Source: Clostridium gelidum (GTDB taxonomy: Bacteria > Bacillota > Clostridia > Clostridiales > Clostridiaceae). From it: DNA of 64,000 nucleotides. Of the stretch, positions 24,478 to 33,353 are shown in pieces (position 1 is the first letter of the stretch; the number at the start of each line of letters is the position of its first letter). The notes below the pieces were generated by a model. That model was given only the letters and a program-made list of their open reading frames with translations. It did no database searches and was not told where the DNA came from. A program made the position numbers and the translations under genes. Location: the NCBI RefSeq assembly GCF_019977655.1, contig NZ_AP024849.1, positions 2,637,001 through 2,701,000 of the forward strand, given 5' to 3'.

Positions 24478-25410
24478 ATGGGAAAGTTTCACGTAGAATT
24501 AAAAAAAGTAGTAGATGATTCATATGATGTTGAAATAGGACATGATTTGATAAACAAATTAATTGATGATTTGAAAAATGGTCTGGTTTGTATGAGGAAT
24601 AAATAAATTTGCTGTTATTACAGATAGTGTGGTTGAAGAGTTATATGGAAGTAAAATATATAATGAATTAATTGATAATGGATACAAGGCTGATTTGTTT
24701 GTATTCGAAGCTGGTGAAAAAAGTAAAACCAGAAAGACAAAAGAAATTATCGAAGATAGTATGTTGGAAAAATCTTATAGGACTTATAAATCAACCTGTA
24801 AAAGTTTATATTGATATTGATGCATGGAAAACATTGCCTAGAAGGTAGCTTAGTAGTGGATTGTCAGAGACGATAAAGCATGCTTGTATTGCAGATATTG
24901 AATTTTTTGAGTATTTAGAAAACCATGTTTATGATATTTTTGATTTTAATGCAACTATCTGTGAGCATATTGCAGAGAAAAATTGTGAAATTAAATATAA
25001 TGTAGTAATGCAGGATGAAAAAGAAAAAAGTTTAAGGGAAATCTTGAATTTAGGTCATACTGTTGGTAGAGCAATAGAAACAGTTAGCTATTATAAGTTA
25101 TTACATGGTGAGGCATTTTCTATTGGGATTGTAGCTCAAGTTATGTTAGGTTGTAAGCTAGGATATATTTCAAATGAAGAAAAGGATAGGTGTATTAACT
25201 TGCTTGAAAGAATTGGCTTACCAATTTCAATTCCACATTACATAGATAGAGAAGATTTAATTAAAAAGTGTATACAGATAAGAAAGTACGAGATGGAAAA
25301 CTTAGATTTGTATTTCAAAAAGGTATAGGTGCAATACAACAATTTGATAATGATATATATGCTAAGCCTATAAATGAAAATGAAATCAGAGAGAGAAAAG
25401 ATAATTTTTA
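24478..25410 (+). pseudogene. 3-dehydroquinate synthase (AroB)-like pseudogene
   Basis: The start MGKFHVELKKVVDDSYDVEI has an SD but reaches a stop after 42 codons. A shifted frame gives KFAVITDSVVEELYGSKIYN, then VKVYIDIDAWKTLPRR in another, followed by LSSGLSETIKHACIADIEFF, LNLGHTVGRAIE and LLHGEAFSIG, which hold the zinc ligands of the sugar-phosphate cyclase family. A further frameshift near 25320 leads to IGAIQQFDNDIY. The NAD-binding GGG region between the two halves is deleted. It carries at least three frameshifts and a deletion. It could derive from AroB proper or from a related cyclase. Confidence 0.85.
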
Positions 25411-25411
25411 A

Positions 25412-25519
25412 TATAGTAGGAATTTATATGATATTAATGAAGTTGGAAAAACTTTTAAATCAAGCTTTAGATTATATAATAAGGTATTTAATTTCCTGGG
25501 AAATTTTACAAGTAATTAA
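25412..25519 (+). other. Unrecognised coding-like remnant
   Basis: One frame reads SRNLYDINEVGKTFKSSFRL and continues to a stop at 25517-25519, with no start codon or SD. It lies between two pseudogenes and probably is a remnant of a third gene; a competing frame (from 25374) gives an 85-aa ORF with unlikely composition. Confidence 0.3.
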
Positions 25520-25621
25520 TGAATTTATTACATGTATGGTAAAGTATTTTTATGATTGTGATTTTGTAGTATTAATAATTAGTAGAATTAAAATTAGATT
25601 TAAGAAAGAAGTGAGTATTTA

Positions 25622-26081
25622 TGAGTTATAAGAAAGATGAAATAAGAGAAGATTTCGTAAATAGTATTAAAGAATTATGTGATGCATATAGTGTTTCGGG
25701 ATTTGAAAATGACGTAGTTTAAATTGTAAAGAATAAAATAAGTGATTATGTTGATAGTTTAGAAGTTGATGTACTTGGAAATTTAATTGCGTCAAAAAAG
25801 TCAATGGGAAAAATAAACTGATGATAGTAGCACATACAGATGAAATTGGATTAATAATAAAAAGAATAGATTCTAAAGCTTTTTTGTGGTTTGATACAAT
25901 TGGTGGAATTAATCCTCAAAACTTATTTGGAAAACATGTGATAATAAAAACTAATAAAGGATATATTGATAGGATTGTACACAATGTAAAGCCTGGGCGT
26001 CTTGAAGGAATAACAGAAGTTACAAGGCTTGAAGACTTTTTCATTGAAATTGGAGCTGAAAATAAGAAGAAGCTATTGTAA
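25622..26081 (+). pseudogene. M42 family metallo-aminopeptidase N-terminal remnant
   Basis: It starts MSYKKDEIREDFVNSIKEL, then CDAYSVSGFENDVV and a TAA at about 25720 followed by in-frame IVKNKISDYVDSLEVDVLGN. A frameshift near 25810 leads to IVAHTDEIGLIIKRID, which carries the first metal ligands (H and D) of M42 peptidases, and IGGINPQNLFGKHV. It stops at 26079-26081, with the rest of the catalytic domain missing. It is a degraded glutamyl aminopeptidase/cellulase-M-like gene with an SD (AAGAAGTGAG) still visible. Confidence 0.85.
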
Positions 26082-26142
26082 TGCCGTATTATGCAGAAAT
26101 GGATTTACGGCATTTCTAATTTTCAATATTAATTCATAATAT

Positions 26143-26205
26143 ATTGGTAAAATATGCTATAATAAGGATATATTTATGAGAATTATGTCATAAGAGTTAT
26201 AAAGC
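26143..26205 (+). promoter_or_regulatory. Extended -10 promoter (duplicated cassette B)
   Basis: TTGGTAAAATATGCTATAAT, TATAAT at 26159-26164 with TGC before it. Sequence continues in parallel with 23584-23640 (ATATTTATGA, AATTAT, ATAAGAGTTAT). It drives the GNAT gene at 26249. Confidence 0.65.
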
Positions 26206-26248
26206 ATGAAATAAGCAGTATTTATGTTTAATTAAAGGGGTAAAGACT

Positions 26249-26809
26249 ATGAAAAATGATATTTTTAAAGAATGTCCGATTTATACAACAAATGTTATCA
26301 AATTAAGATTAACAACATTAGAAGATGCGATGGAATTATTAAAATGTTATTCTGATGAAAAAGCAGTACCATTATTTAATTCTGATAATTGTCATGGTGA
26401 TGACTTTCACTATACTACTATTGAGAGAATGAAAGAGGCAGTTGATTTTTGGCAATATTCTTATGAACATAGATATTTTGTAAGACTAACGGTTATTTTA
26501 AATTCAACAAAAGAGAAAATTGGAACTATAGAAATGTTTAATCGTGAGTCAGAAGATGAATTTAACCATTTTGGATTGCTCCGAATAGATTTACGAAGCA
26601 AATATGAAAATCAAAAGCATATTAATGAAATATTACAAATTGTAAATCAAGATTTTTACAAAGCTTTTGATGTTGATTCTATTCTTACAAAAGCAATTCC
26701 TAATGCAGCTGAACGTATTGCTTCGCTGCAAAGTAAAGGATATGTTCCATTAGATAAAAAGGTTATGATATATGATGATTATTATGTACGAAGGAATATA
26801 ACAAATTAA
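26249..26809 (+). CDS. GNAT family N-acetyltransferase (RimJ-like)
   Basis: 186 aa with TTAAAGGGG SD. The N-terminus VIKLRLTTLEDAMELLKCYS and the block KEKIGTIEMFNRES are typical of RimJ/RimL-like GNATs. The acetyl-CoA loop is divergent (DLRSKYENQKHINEILQIVN), lacking the usual R-x-x-G-x-G, so catalytic activity is less sure. IPNAAERIASLQSKGYVPLD is the usual C-terminal signature. Its promoter resembles that of the GNAT at 23685. Confidence 0.8.
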   Translation: MKNDIFKECPIYTTNVIKLRLTTLEDAMELLKCYSDEKAVPLFNSDNCHGDDFHYTTIERMKEAVDFWQYSYEHRYFVRLTVILNSTKEKIGTIEMFNRESEDEFNHFGLLRIDLRSKYENQKHINEILQIVNQDFYKAFDVDSILTKAIPNAAERIASLQSKGYVPLDKKVMIYDDYYVRRNITN

Positions 26810-26853
26810 TTCAATAAATTAACAATCATATTCATGCGGAGGGGTGCTATATC

Positions 26854-27402
26854 ATGAATAACATAGGGAATAGAATAATGGTTATAGGTTCACCAGGTAG
26901 TGGTAAGAGTACATTTTCAACAAAACTTGCAATGATAACAGGTCTTAAGCTTATTCATCTTGATAAAGAGTTTTGGAATTATGGTTGGATTGAAACGGCA
27001 AGGGAGGATTGGGTAAAAAAACAAAAGTGCTTAATATCAGGAGATAAATGGATAGTAGACGGGAACTATGGTGGGACTATGGATATTCGTCTTGAAAAGG
27101 CTGATACAGTAATTTGTTTTGAATTAAATAAAGCAGTTTGTTTACTAAGTTACTTTAAACGAGTTATAACAAATGTAAATAAAGTAAGACCAGATATGCC
27201 AGAAGGTTGTCCTGAAAAGTTTGACTTTGAATTTATGAAGTATATTTGGAACTTTCCTAAAACATCAGGTCAAAGAAACATTGATAGACTTGAAATAAGT
27301 AGAGATAAAAAAATAATAGTGTTTAAAAATAGAAGAGAAGCAAACAAGTGTATTATAGAAATTTCTAAGGAATATGAGGAGATTATAAATGAAATTACTT
27401 GA
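26854..27402 (+). CDS. P-loop nucleoside kinase-like protein (topology modulation/FlaR family)
   Basis: 182 aa with GCGGAGGGG SD. Walker A is visible as VIGSPGSGKSTFSTKLA, then LIHLDKEFWNYGWIE and KWIVDGNYGGTMDIRLEKAD, the pattern of adenylate-kinase-like proteins annotated as topology modulation protein FlaR. The substrate is not known. It overlaps the next gene by 14 bases, so the two form an operon. Confidence 0.87.
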   Translation: MNNIGNRIMVIGSPGSGKSTFSTKLAMITGLKLIHLDKEFWNYGWIETAREDWVKKQKCLISGDKWIVDGNYGGTMDIRLEKADTVICFELNKAVCLLSYFKRVITNVNKVRPDMPEGCPEKFDFEFMKYIWNFPKTSGQRNIDRLEISRDKKIIVFKNRREANKCIIEISKEYEEIINEIT

Positions 27403-27763
27403 AAAACATATATTAGAATTGGAACAAGAGTTATTTAAACCTGAAATAAGAAAATCAGCAGAAAAGATAAGTGAAATACTGTCAGAGGATTTTATTGAAA
27501 TTTGTAGTTCTGGAAGCATGTATTATTATAACAAAGGTGATGTTTTTGATAGTGATGTTGATTCATCAGAAATAAAGTGGGAAGTAAAAGAATTCGAAAT
27601 AAAACAATTGTCAACGGATTGTATATTAGCAACATACAAATTGATAAAACATAGTGAATTAAGCGAAAGCATGAAATATTCACTTCGTAGTTCAATATGG
27701 AAATTATTAAATGGAACGTGGAAAATGATTTTTCATCAGGGGACTTTGACATCTGAATTTTAA
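27389..27763 (+). CDS. DUF4440/SnoaL-like nuclear transport factor 2 fold protein
   Basis: 124 aa, starting within the end of the P-loop gene (AGGAGATTATAA SD). Features are IEICSSGSMYYYNKGDV and SSIWKLLNGTWKMIFHQGT, typical of DUF4440 proteins (NTF2-like cone). The family includes small enzymes or binding proteins of unknown substrate, often annotated as RNase HI-like in Firmicutes. Coupled to the P-loop gene. Confidence 0.8.
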   Translation: MKLLEKHILELEQELFKPEIRKSAEKISEILSEDFIEICSSGSMYYYNKGDVFDSDVDSSEIKWEVKEFEIKQLSTDCILATYKLIKHSELSESMKYSLRSSIWKLLNGTWKMIFHQGTLTSEF

Positions 27764-27896
27764 GAGAAAAATGATAATTAACTTTTAATTTAATCTCGCT
27801 TAGGTCCCATTATATCAGCATATTCTGAAGAATATATATGGTTCAGAATAAATATGGTTTAGAATATATCAAATAGAAATAATACTCGGAAGAAAT

Positions 27897-28028
27897 ATGA
27901 AAATAGATATACAACGGAGCTTAATAAAAATTAAAAATAGAGCACGCACATATGAAAAAATTATTCCAGAAGAATTTGTAAGCATCTGCATTAAGAAATT
28001 TGAGAGTTATAAGAGCAAGGATTATTAA
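27897..28028 (+). CDS. Small hypothetical ORF (43 aa)
   Basis: MKIDIQRSLIKIKNRARTYE followed by KIIPEEFVSICIKKFESYKS, with TCGGAAGAA as SD. It reads like the N-terminal helical part of a larger protein that has lost its remainder. It is a possible remnant or a genuine small gene; no family is recognised. Confidence 0.35.
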   Translation: MKIDIQRSLIKIKNRARTYEKIIPEEFVSICIKKFESYKSKDY

Positions 28029-28080
28029 GTGAAATACAATAAGATATAAAAGATAGAGTATATAGAGGCAAGTGAAATTA

Positions 28081-29115
28081 ATGGAAGAATATTTGTGTAA
28101 AAAAGTTAAGGTGGTCATGGATAGGTCATTAGGTTCAAAACACCATAATCATGGATTTGTATATCCAATAAATTATGGATATATTCCTAGTATTGTTTCA
28201 GGTGATGGAGAAGAAATAGATGTTTATATTATTGGTGAGTTTGAGCCTTTAGAATCTTATGAAGGATATGTTATTGCAATAATAGGTAGTGGAGGATGCG
28301 TTGCATTACCTAAACCTAAACCATTATGCAAATGCAAAATTTGTACATAGGCAAGAGAAAAAGGCAAACCTTATTCTAGATTTGGATGTAGTTTGTTTTT
28401 AGAAGATTTAAATTTATTAGTAGATACACCAGAAGATATATCACATGCACTGAATTATGCTGATATTCAGCAAGTTAATACGGTGTTATTTAGTCATATT
28501 GATCCAGATCATGTACTTGGTATGAGAGTTTTTGAACATATGCGTCTTAATTGGTTTGAAATTTCTGAAGGAAAAGAATGTACAAATCCAATAAGCGTAT
28601 TTGCTATGGAGCATGTTATGTTAGATATAAATTCTATATGTTCAAAATATGGGCCATATTTAGATTATTATGAAAATATTAGAAATGTAATAAAAAGAAA
28701 TGTAGTAACAGACTATATTAAATTGGATAACATAAAATTGACATTTGTTAAGGTGGCATCTGCAACAGTATTTGTCTTTGAACAAGGAGAAAGAAAAGTT
28801 ATTTATGCTCCATGTGATGTAAAGCCATTTCCAAGTAATGATATTTTTAAAAATGCAGATGTTATGATTATCGGAAATACTATTGTTGGTGAAGTGCTAA
28901 AGGATGGTTACATTTTAAAAGAAGGAAACAGTATTAGTAATGAGTTGTTTAGTATGAGTGAAATTGAAAATTTAAAAGATAAATATAAGATCAAAAAAGT
29001 TATCATCACTCATTTAGAAGAAGACTGGGGTAAGTCTTATGATGATTATTTAAAATTGGAAAATCAATATAATGAAATTATTTTTGCTTATGATGGGATG
29101 ACTTTTGAAGTGTAG
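28081..29115 (+). pseudogene. In-frame chimera: inorganic pyrophosphatase N-terminus fused to PhnP-like MBL hydrolase, with internal TAG
   Basis: Residues 1-63 (KVKVVMDRSLGSKHHNHGFV, YPINYGYIPSIVSGDGEEID) are those of small soluble pyrophosphatase-like proteins. At IAIIG the frame passes into SGGCVALPKPKPLCKCKICT, the start of a metallo-beta-lactamase hydrolase. A TAG (28348-28350) interrupts, then in the same frame AREKGKPYSRFGCSLFLEDL and the zinc motif SHIDPDHVLGM follow to 29115. The pyrophosphatase C-terminus and the MBL start are lost by deletion. The 240-codon part after 28393 has no good start of its own, although re-initiation cannot be excluded. Confidence 0.8.
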
Positions 29116-29123
29116 TCTATTAA

Positions 29124-29150
29124 TGATCGTGTAAAAAATTTACACGATCA
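29124..29150. terminator. Perfect hairpin after the MBL chimera
   Basis: TGATCGTGTAAA-AAA-TTTACACGATCA, a 12-bp perfect stem, without a strong T-run. Probably a transcript end of the preceding gene. Confidence 0.55.
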
Positions 29151-29219
29151 GATAATCAAAAAAAGAAAAATTATGGATATAAGGAAGTATGATTTTATTT
29201 ATAAATAAGGAGGCTTTTT

Positions 29220-29555
29220 ATGTTTGGATTTCAATTAATATTTTTTGTTATTTTAGCTTTTATAATTTTTAGTGTAATTAGCACATATGTGAAAAATGAA
29301 AATTCTCCAGTTATATCTACAAAAGCACAACTAATTAAGAAAAAAAGAGATAGTCATACTCAAACAGATGCTAATGGAATTATGACAACAAATGAAACTT
29401 TAATACTAATATTTGAACTTGATACAGGCAGTGAACTTAAATTTACTGTTGGATGGCGAATTTATAATAGTATTTCAGAATATGAATGGGGGTCATTGAC
29501 TTTTCAAGGCACACGTTTCGTGAAGTTTGAGTGGAAGAATGGAATAGTGGAATAA
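29220..29555 (+). CDS. DUF2500-like membrane-anchored protein
   Basis: 111 aa with AAGGAGGC SD. One N-terminal membrane segment (FGFQLIFFVILAFIIFSVIS) is followed by a beta-rich domain: SPVISTKAQLIKKKRDSHTQ, NETLILIFELDTGSELKFTV and WGSLTFQGTRFVKFE. The last block is the signature of DUF2500, a family of small envelope proteins of unknown role. Confidence 0.8.
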   Translation: MFGFQLIFFVILAFIIFSVISTYVKNENSPVISTKAQLIKKKRDSHTQTDANGIMTTNETLILIFELDTGSELKFTVGWRIYNSISEYEWGSLTFQGTRFVKFEWKNGIVE

Positions 29556-29674
29556 TACCTAAAATTGAAAAATTACCAGTATAAATAGGAAATTAAGTTA
29601 TTCAATTTGCTATATTTCTGGGTAGAGACGTCTTTATACTAAGTATTAGGTAAATTATGAAAGGAAATTAGATT

Positions 29675-30139
29675 ATGAAAATTGAATTTGAAAAAGCAAC
29701 TATTGATGATATTGATGAATTGATTAATGTAAGAAATAAAAGTTTTTATGAAGATTATGTTAAATATGGTGAATGCCCTGGATATAATCTTACAAAGGAG
29801 AATATGAAGAACGTCTTTTTAAGCAGAATAATATATAATATAATCTCTGATAATAAAATAGTAGGTAATATTGGTGTAAGAGATAATAATGATAATACTT
29901 ATTTCCTTGGGTGTCTTTGTGTTATACCAGATTATGAAAACAAAGGAATAGGACAAGAAGCTCTTAGGTTTATTGAAAGTGAATTTCCTAAGGCAACTGT
30001 TTGGACTTTAGAGACACCTGCGGATAAGGAGAGAAACCATTATTTTTATAAGAAATTTGGATATAACATTGTAAAGGAGTATATGGAGGGCTCTGTTAAG
30101 CTAGTGTTGTTTGAAAAGAAAATTAACCCAGTAAAGTGA
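29675..30139 (+). CDS. GNAT family N-acetyltransferase
   Basis: 154 aa. N-terminus IEFEKATIDDIDELINVRNK, strand NKIVGNIGVRD, acetyl-CoA loop IPDYENKGIGQEALRFIESE, then ERNHYFYKKFGYNIVKEY. SD GAAAGGAAA. Substrate unknown. A terminator follows at 30210. Confidence 0.88.
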   Translation: MKIEFEKATIDDIDELINVRNKSFYEDYVKYGECPGYNLTKENMKNVFLSRIIYNIISDNKIVGNIGVRDNNDNTYFLGCLCVIPDYENKGIGQEALRFIESEFPKATVWTLETPADKERNHYFYKKFGYNIVKEYMEGSVKLVLFEKKINPVK

Positions 30140-30209
30140 GCTTAATTCTTATAGAGATATAACATACATTTTCTTATTATATGTATTGGATAAAAATAAA
30201 TAGTAAATT

Positions 30210-30257
30210 AAAAATATCGCATTATTCAAATAAAAAATGAATTTGCGATATTTTTTC
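30210..30257 (+). terminator. Intrinsic terminator after GNAT gene
   Basis: AAAAATATCGCA pairs with TGCGATATTTTTT around a 22-nt loop that ends in a T-run. Confidence 0.8.
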
Positions 30258-30397
30258 ACGTAAGACTATGTCAATATGTAGATTTGACAAAGTGAAATAT
30301 GAAAATTTGTTTAAAAGTTGAATAATGTGGTTTATGAAAAATATGTTATAATTGGCTTTATAAAGTAAATGAAAGCGAATGGAGGAAATCATTATAT

Positions 30398-30622
30398 AGA
30401 GAAAATAATAACAAGCTAATTAAATATTTGAGAGTTGCTTTGGAGGATGTAATTGCCTTTGGGTATGATTATAATGATATTGAAATGATAAAATATTGTG
30501 GCTTGGGAATAGCTATGGAAAATGCTATTCCACAAGTTGAAAAAGTAGCAAATGTCATAACAGTTTTGAATGACGCTGATGGAGTGGCAAAGTATATAGA
30601 AGAATATATACGGTTTCGATAA
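30398..30622 (+). pseudogene. C-terminal remnant of a Cof-type HAD phosphatase
   Basis: NKLIKYLRVALEDVIAFGYD, YNDIEMIKYCGLGIAMENAI and VANVITVLNDADGVAKYIEE correspond to the C-terminal third of HAD-IIB (Cof) phosphatases, with the usual GDGxND changed to GYDYND. The first Asp motif (DxDGT) and the cap are gone. The upstream promoter (TATGTTATAAT at about 30347-30357) and SD (TGGAGGAAA) remain, so an internal deletion removed most of the gene. Confidence 0.85.
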
Positions 30623-30661
30623 TACTCACTAGTAATTTATTGTGAAGTTTAGGAGGTAAGT

Positions 30662-31336
30662 ATGGAACAAAAAAGAATTGCTGGACAAAAAGCAACAGAA
30701 TATATAAAAGATGGAATGATATTAGGATTAGGAACAGGTTCTACAGCGTATTATATGATTAAAAAGGTTGGAGAACTAGTTCAAAATGGTATGAATTTAA
30801 AGGCAGTTGCAACTTCAAAAGATACAGAAAATTTAGCAAAAGAATTACATATTCCTTTAGTACAAATAGATGAATTAGATAGAATTGATTTATGTATTGA
30901 CGGTGTAGATGAAATAGATAAACATTTTAATGCAATCAAAGGTGGCGGGGGAGCATTATTCAGAGAAAAAATCGTTGCTAACTTAGCCAATGAAGTAATA
31001 TGGATTATGGATGATAGTAAATTAGTTGATAGTATTGGAGCGTTTCCGTTGCCAATTGAAATATTACCTTATGGTTATACACAAGTTATTAGAAAATTAA
31101 AAAATTATTCTTTAAATCCTGTAATAAGGATGAAAGATTGTAATGTGTTTATAACTGACAATGGGAATTATATAGTTGATTTACATATAGGAAAACTAAT
31201 GGACATTAATGATGTTTATGATAAAGTTAATGGAATAACAGGAGTTTTAGAAACAGGATTATTTATTAATATGTGTAAGCGTATTATTGTTGGTACTGAT
31301 AGTGGTACAAAAGTTATTGAGAATACGTTGATTTAA
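30662..31336 (+). CDS. rpiA: Ribose-5-phosphate isomerase A
   Basis: 224 aa. Phosphate-binding loop GLGTGSTAYYMIKK (22-35), then DLCIDGVDEIDKHFNAIKGG, GGALFREKIVANLANE and FPLPIEILPYG are RpiA signatures. It interconverts ribose-5-phosphate and ribulose-5-phosphate in the pentose phosphate pathway. SD TTAGGAGGTAAGT. Clostridia commonly use RpiB; an RpiA here, in a gene-turnover zone, could be an accessory copy. Confidence 0.93.
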   Translation: MEQKRIAGQKATEYIKDGMILGLGTGSTAYYMIKKVGELVQNGMNLKAVATSKDTENLAKELHIPLVQIDELDRIDLCIDGVDEIDKHFNAIKGGGGALFREKIVANLANEVIWIMDDSKLVDSIGAFPLPIEILPYGYTQVIRKLKNYSLNPVIRMKDCNVFITDNGNYIVDLHIGKLMDINDVYDKVNGITGVLETGLFINMCKRIIVGTDSGTKVIENTLI

Positions 31337-31352
31337 ACATAATCTACACAAT

Positions 31353-31377
31353 CTGCTCAGATTGCAAACCTGAGCAG
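31353..31377 (+). terminator. Hairpin after rpiA
   Basis: CTGCTCAG (31353-31360) pairs with CTGAGCAG (31370-31377). The T-run is lacking. A wider foldback is possible, as ACACAAT at about 31346 and ATTGTGT at about 31477 are complementary; nothing else is seen in the 31378-31552 gap. Confidence 0.45.
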
Positions 31378-31552
31378 TAAAATAAATAAATTTATGCTAT
31401 ATCTTAAATTAACATAAATTTCTTAGTTTATTGCTATTTTTTAGTCGCTCAACTTTGCAATCAATGCTATTCAAATTGTGTAACAACAGTGGAAAATGAA
31501 AATGCAAATGAAATTAGGAGAATTGTTTTATAATAAAGTGAGGCTGATATAA

Positions 31553-32020
31553 ATGGAACAACAAGCAGAAGTTAGATTGATTCAACATAATGAGCTACAA
31601 AAGTTACTGCAATTGTACAAGCATCTTAACAAGGATGATCCAGAACTTGTTATTAATGAAAGTTTAGAAAAGTTGTGGAGCGAAATATATTATGACCCTA
31701 ACTCTTATTATGTAGTGGTAGATGTTAACGGTGAAATAGTAGCTTCTTGTATTCTGACTATAATCAAAAATTTGACAAGGAATGCAAGACCTTATGGATT
31801 AATTGAAAATGTAGTTACACATTCAAGTTATAGAAATAATGGTTATGGAAGAAGTGTATTAAGCACGGCGTTAGAAATTGCATGGGATAAAAATTGTTAT
31901 AAGGTTATGCTTCTTACAGGATCTAAAAAGGAAGAAATCTTGAGGTTTTATGAAAATTCGGGATTTGAAAAAGGAGAAAAGACTGGATTCATAGCAAAAA
32001 ATGTACAAGGGAGAAATTAA
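31553..32020 (+). CDS. GNAT family N-acetyltransferase
   Basis: 155 aa. Typical elements are VRLIQHNELQKLLQLYKHLN, strands YYVVVDVNGEIVASCILTII, ENVVTHSSYRNNGYGRSVLS (acetyl-CoA loop) and NCYKVMLLTGSKKEEILRFY. It ends exactly at the start of the following GNAT gene (TAA then ATG), so the two are an operon of non-identical GNATs. Confidence 0.9.
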   Translation: MEQQAEVRLIQHNELQKLLQLYKHLNKDDPELVINESLEKLWSEIYYDPNSYYVVVDVNGEIVASCILTIIKNLTRNARPYGLIENVVTHSSYRNNGYGRSVLSTALEIAWDKNCYKVMLLTGSKKEEILRFYENSGFEKGEKTGFIAKNVQGRN

Positions 32021-32515
32021 ATGAAAATTAGAAAAGGCAATTTAGAAGACATTAAGGAAATAATTAAAATAATAAAAGATGCAATTATTGATATGGAATC
32101 AGAAGGCATAGATCAATGGGATAGCATTTACCCCAATGAAGATGTAATAAGTAATGATGTTTATGAAGGAAATCTTTATGTTTATATTGATGAAAATATC
32201 ATTAAAGGCTTTATTATTTTAAATGAATTTCAGGATAGAGAATATGAAGCAATAAAATGGAAAAACGATACAGATAAGAATTTAGTTATTCATAGGTTAT
32301 GTATTAATCCAAAGTATAAAAGTAAAGGCATCGCAACAACTCTTATAGAATATGCTGAAAGATTTGCAAAAGACAATAAATATGAAGCAATACGTTTAGA
32401 TTGTTTTACTCAAAATAATCATGCATGTAAATTGTATGAGAAGAATTGTTATGAAAAAAGGGGCACTGTAACATTTAGAAAAGGTGAATTTTTTTGTTTT
32501 GAAAAAGAGATTTAA
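32021..32515 (+). CDS. GNAT family N-acetyltransferase
   Basis: 164 aa. Elements are IRKGNLEDIKEIIKIIKDAI, IDQWDSIYP, HRLCINPKYKSKGIATTLIE (acetyl-CoA loop) and IRLDCFTQNNHACKLYEKNC. The SD (AAGGGAGA) lies in the end of the previous gene. The IDQWD block is common in a subgroup of small Firmicute GNATs. Substrate unknown. Confidence 0.9.
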   Translation: MKIRKGNLEDIKEIIKIIKDAIIDMESEGIDQWDSIYPNEDVISNDVYEGNLYVYIDENIIKGFIILNEFQDREYEAIKWKNDTDKNLVIHRLCINPKYKSKGIATTLIEYAERFAKDNKYEAIRLDCFTQNNHACKLYEKNCYEKRGTVTFRKGEFFCFEKEI

Positions 32516-32573
32516 TATGAAAGAATACCTAAATTAGGTAGATATTATAAATTTATTAATGGACGGTGATAGT

Positions 32574-33329
32574 ATGTACACAAAAACTGAAATTTTACAA
32601 ATTGCTAAGGAACAATTAACACTTGACTATAATTGTCAAATGTCTGATTTTGAGAAAGAAAAAAATACGATAGTTAAGAACAAGCTTATTGATGGTAGAC
32701 GGATTTATGGCAGTGATGGATGCTTTATTAAAATACTTTGTTTTGGTGGTAGAGCAATTATAAGTACTTCACCTAAACTTATGCTTTGGTGTGGAGAAAA
32801 ACTACTAAATAGAGATGCGGCATGGTTTTTTGAATATCCAAAGCTACGAGAAATTGACCTTAAAATACAAGAATTTGGTCATGAAATAGCAGATATTCAT
32901 CACTACTATCTACCAAATCCTAATGTGTCATGTATAGAACCAATTACCAGTGTAAAATGGTATGAGTATGTAGATCTTTTTCAGTTTGAGAACGATAATA
33001 GATTTGGAGAAGCTCTTGCTTTTGATAAAAATCATCCAGATGTGCTTGCAGTTGCAGCTTTTGATGGAGATGACATAATGGGTATGGCAGGGGCTAGTGC
33101 AGATAGCAAAACTATATGGCAAATTGGCATTGATGTTTTGCCAAAGTATCGTGGAAAGGGTATAGGGACAAACTTGGTTACACTTTTAAAAAATGAGATT
33201 TTAAAGAGAGGGAAAATACCCTTTTATGGAACTGTGGAATCACATTTTCACTCACAGAATATTGCTGTAAGTTCTGGATTTTTTCCAGCATGGGCAGAAC
33301 TTTATTCCAAAAGTAAGGACGATAAATAA
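32574..33329 (+). CDS. GNAT family N-acetyltransferase with long N-terminal half
   Basis: 251 aa from the ATG at 32574, preceded by GGTGAT; the ATG at 32559 is in frame but poorly placed. The N-terminal 120 residues (YNCQMSDFEKEKNTIVKNKL, GRAIISTSPKLMLWCGEKLL) form a second GNAT-like half. The C-terminal half carries VAAFDGDDIMGMAGASADSK, IDVLPKYRGKGIGTNLVTLL (acetyl-CoA loop) and SQNIAVSSGFFPAWAELYSK. Substrate unknown. Confidence 0.87.
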   Translation: MYTKTEILQIAKEQLTLDYNCQMSDFEKEKNTIVKNKLIDGRRIYGSDGCFIKILCFGGRAIISTSPKLMLWCGEKLLNRDAAWFFEYPKLREIDLKIQEFGHEIADIHHYYLPNPNVSCIEPITSVKWYEYVDLFQFENDNRFGEALAFDKNHPDVLAVAAFDGDDIMGMAGASADSKTIWQIGIDVLPKYRGKGIGTNLVTLLKNEILKRGKIPFYGTVESHFHSQNIAVSSGFFPAWAELYSKSKDDK

Positions 33330-33353
33330 TATAATATACGAGGGATAAGAAAA

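Noticed and set aside
25374..25631. 85-aa ORF between pseudogenes
   Set aside because: Composition is atypical, no SD, and other frames read better as decayed coding sequence.
28348..28350. TAG as recoded sense codon (pyrrolysine-type or readthrough)
   Set aside because: Other broken genes in the window use TAA, TGA and TAG and are accompanied by frameshifts and deletions, so ordinary decay explains it.
31345..31485. Possible fourth foldback element after rpiA
   Set aside because: Weak complementary arms (ACACAAT/ATTGTGT) without the TIR or the conserved internal motifs.
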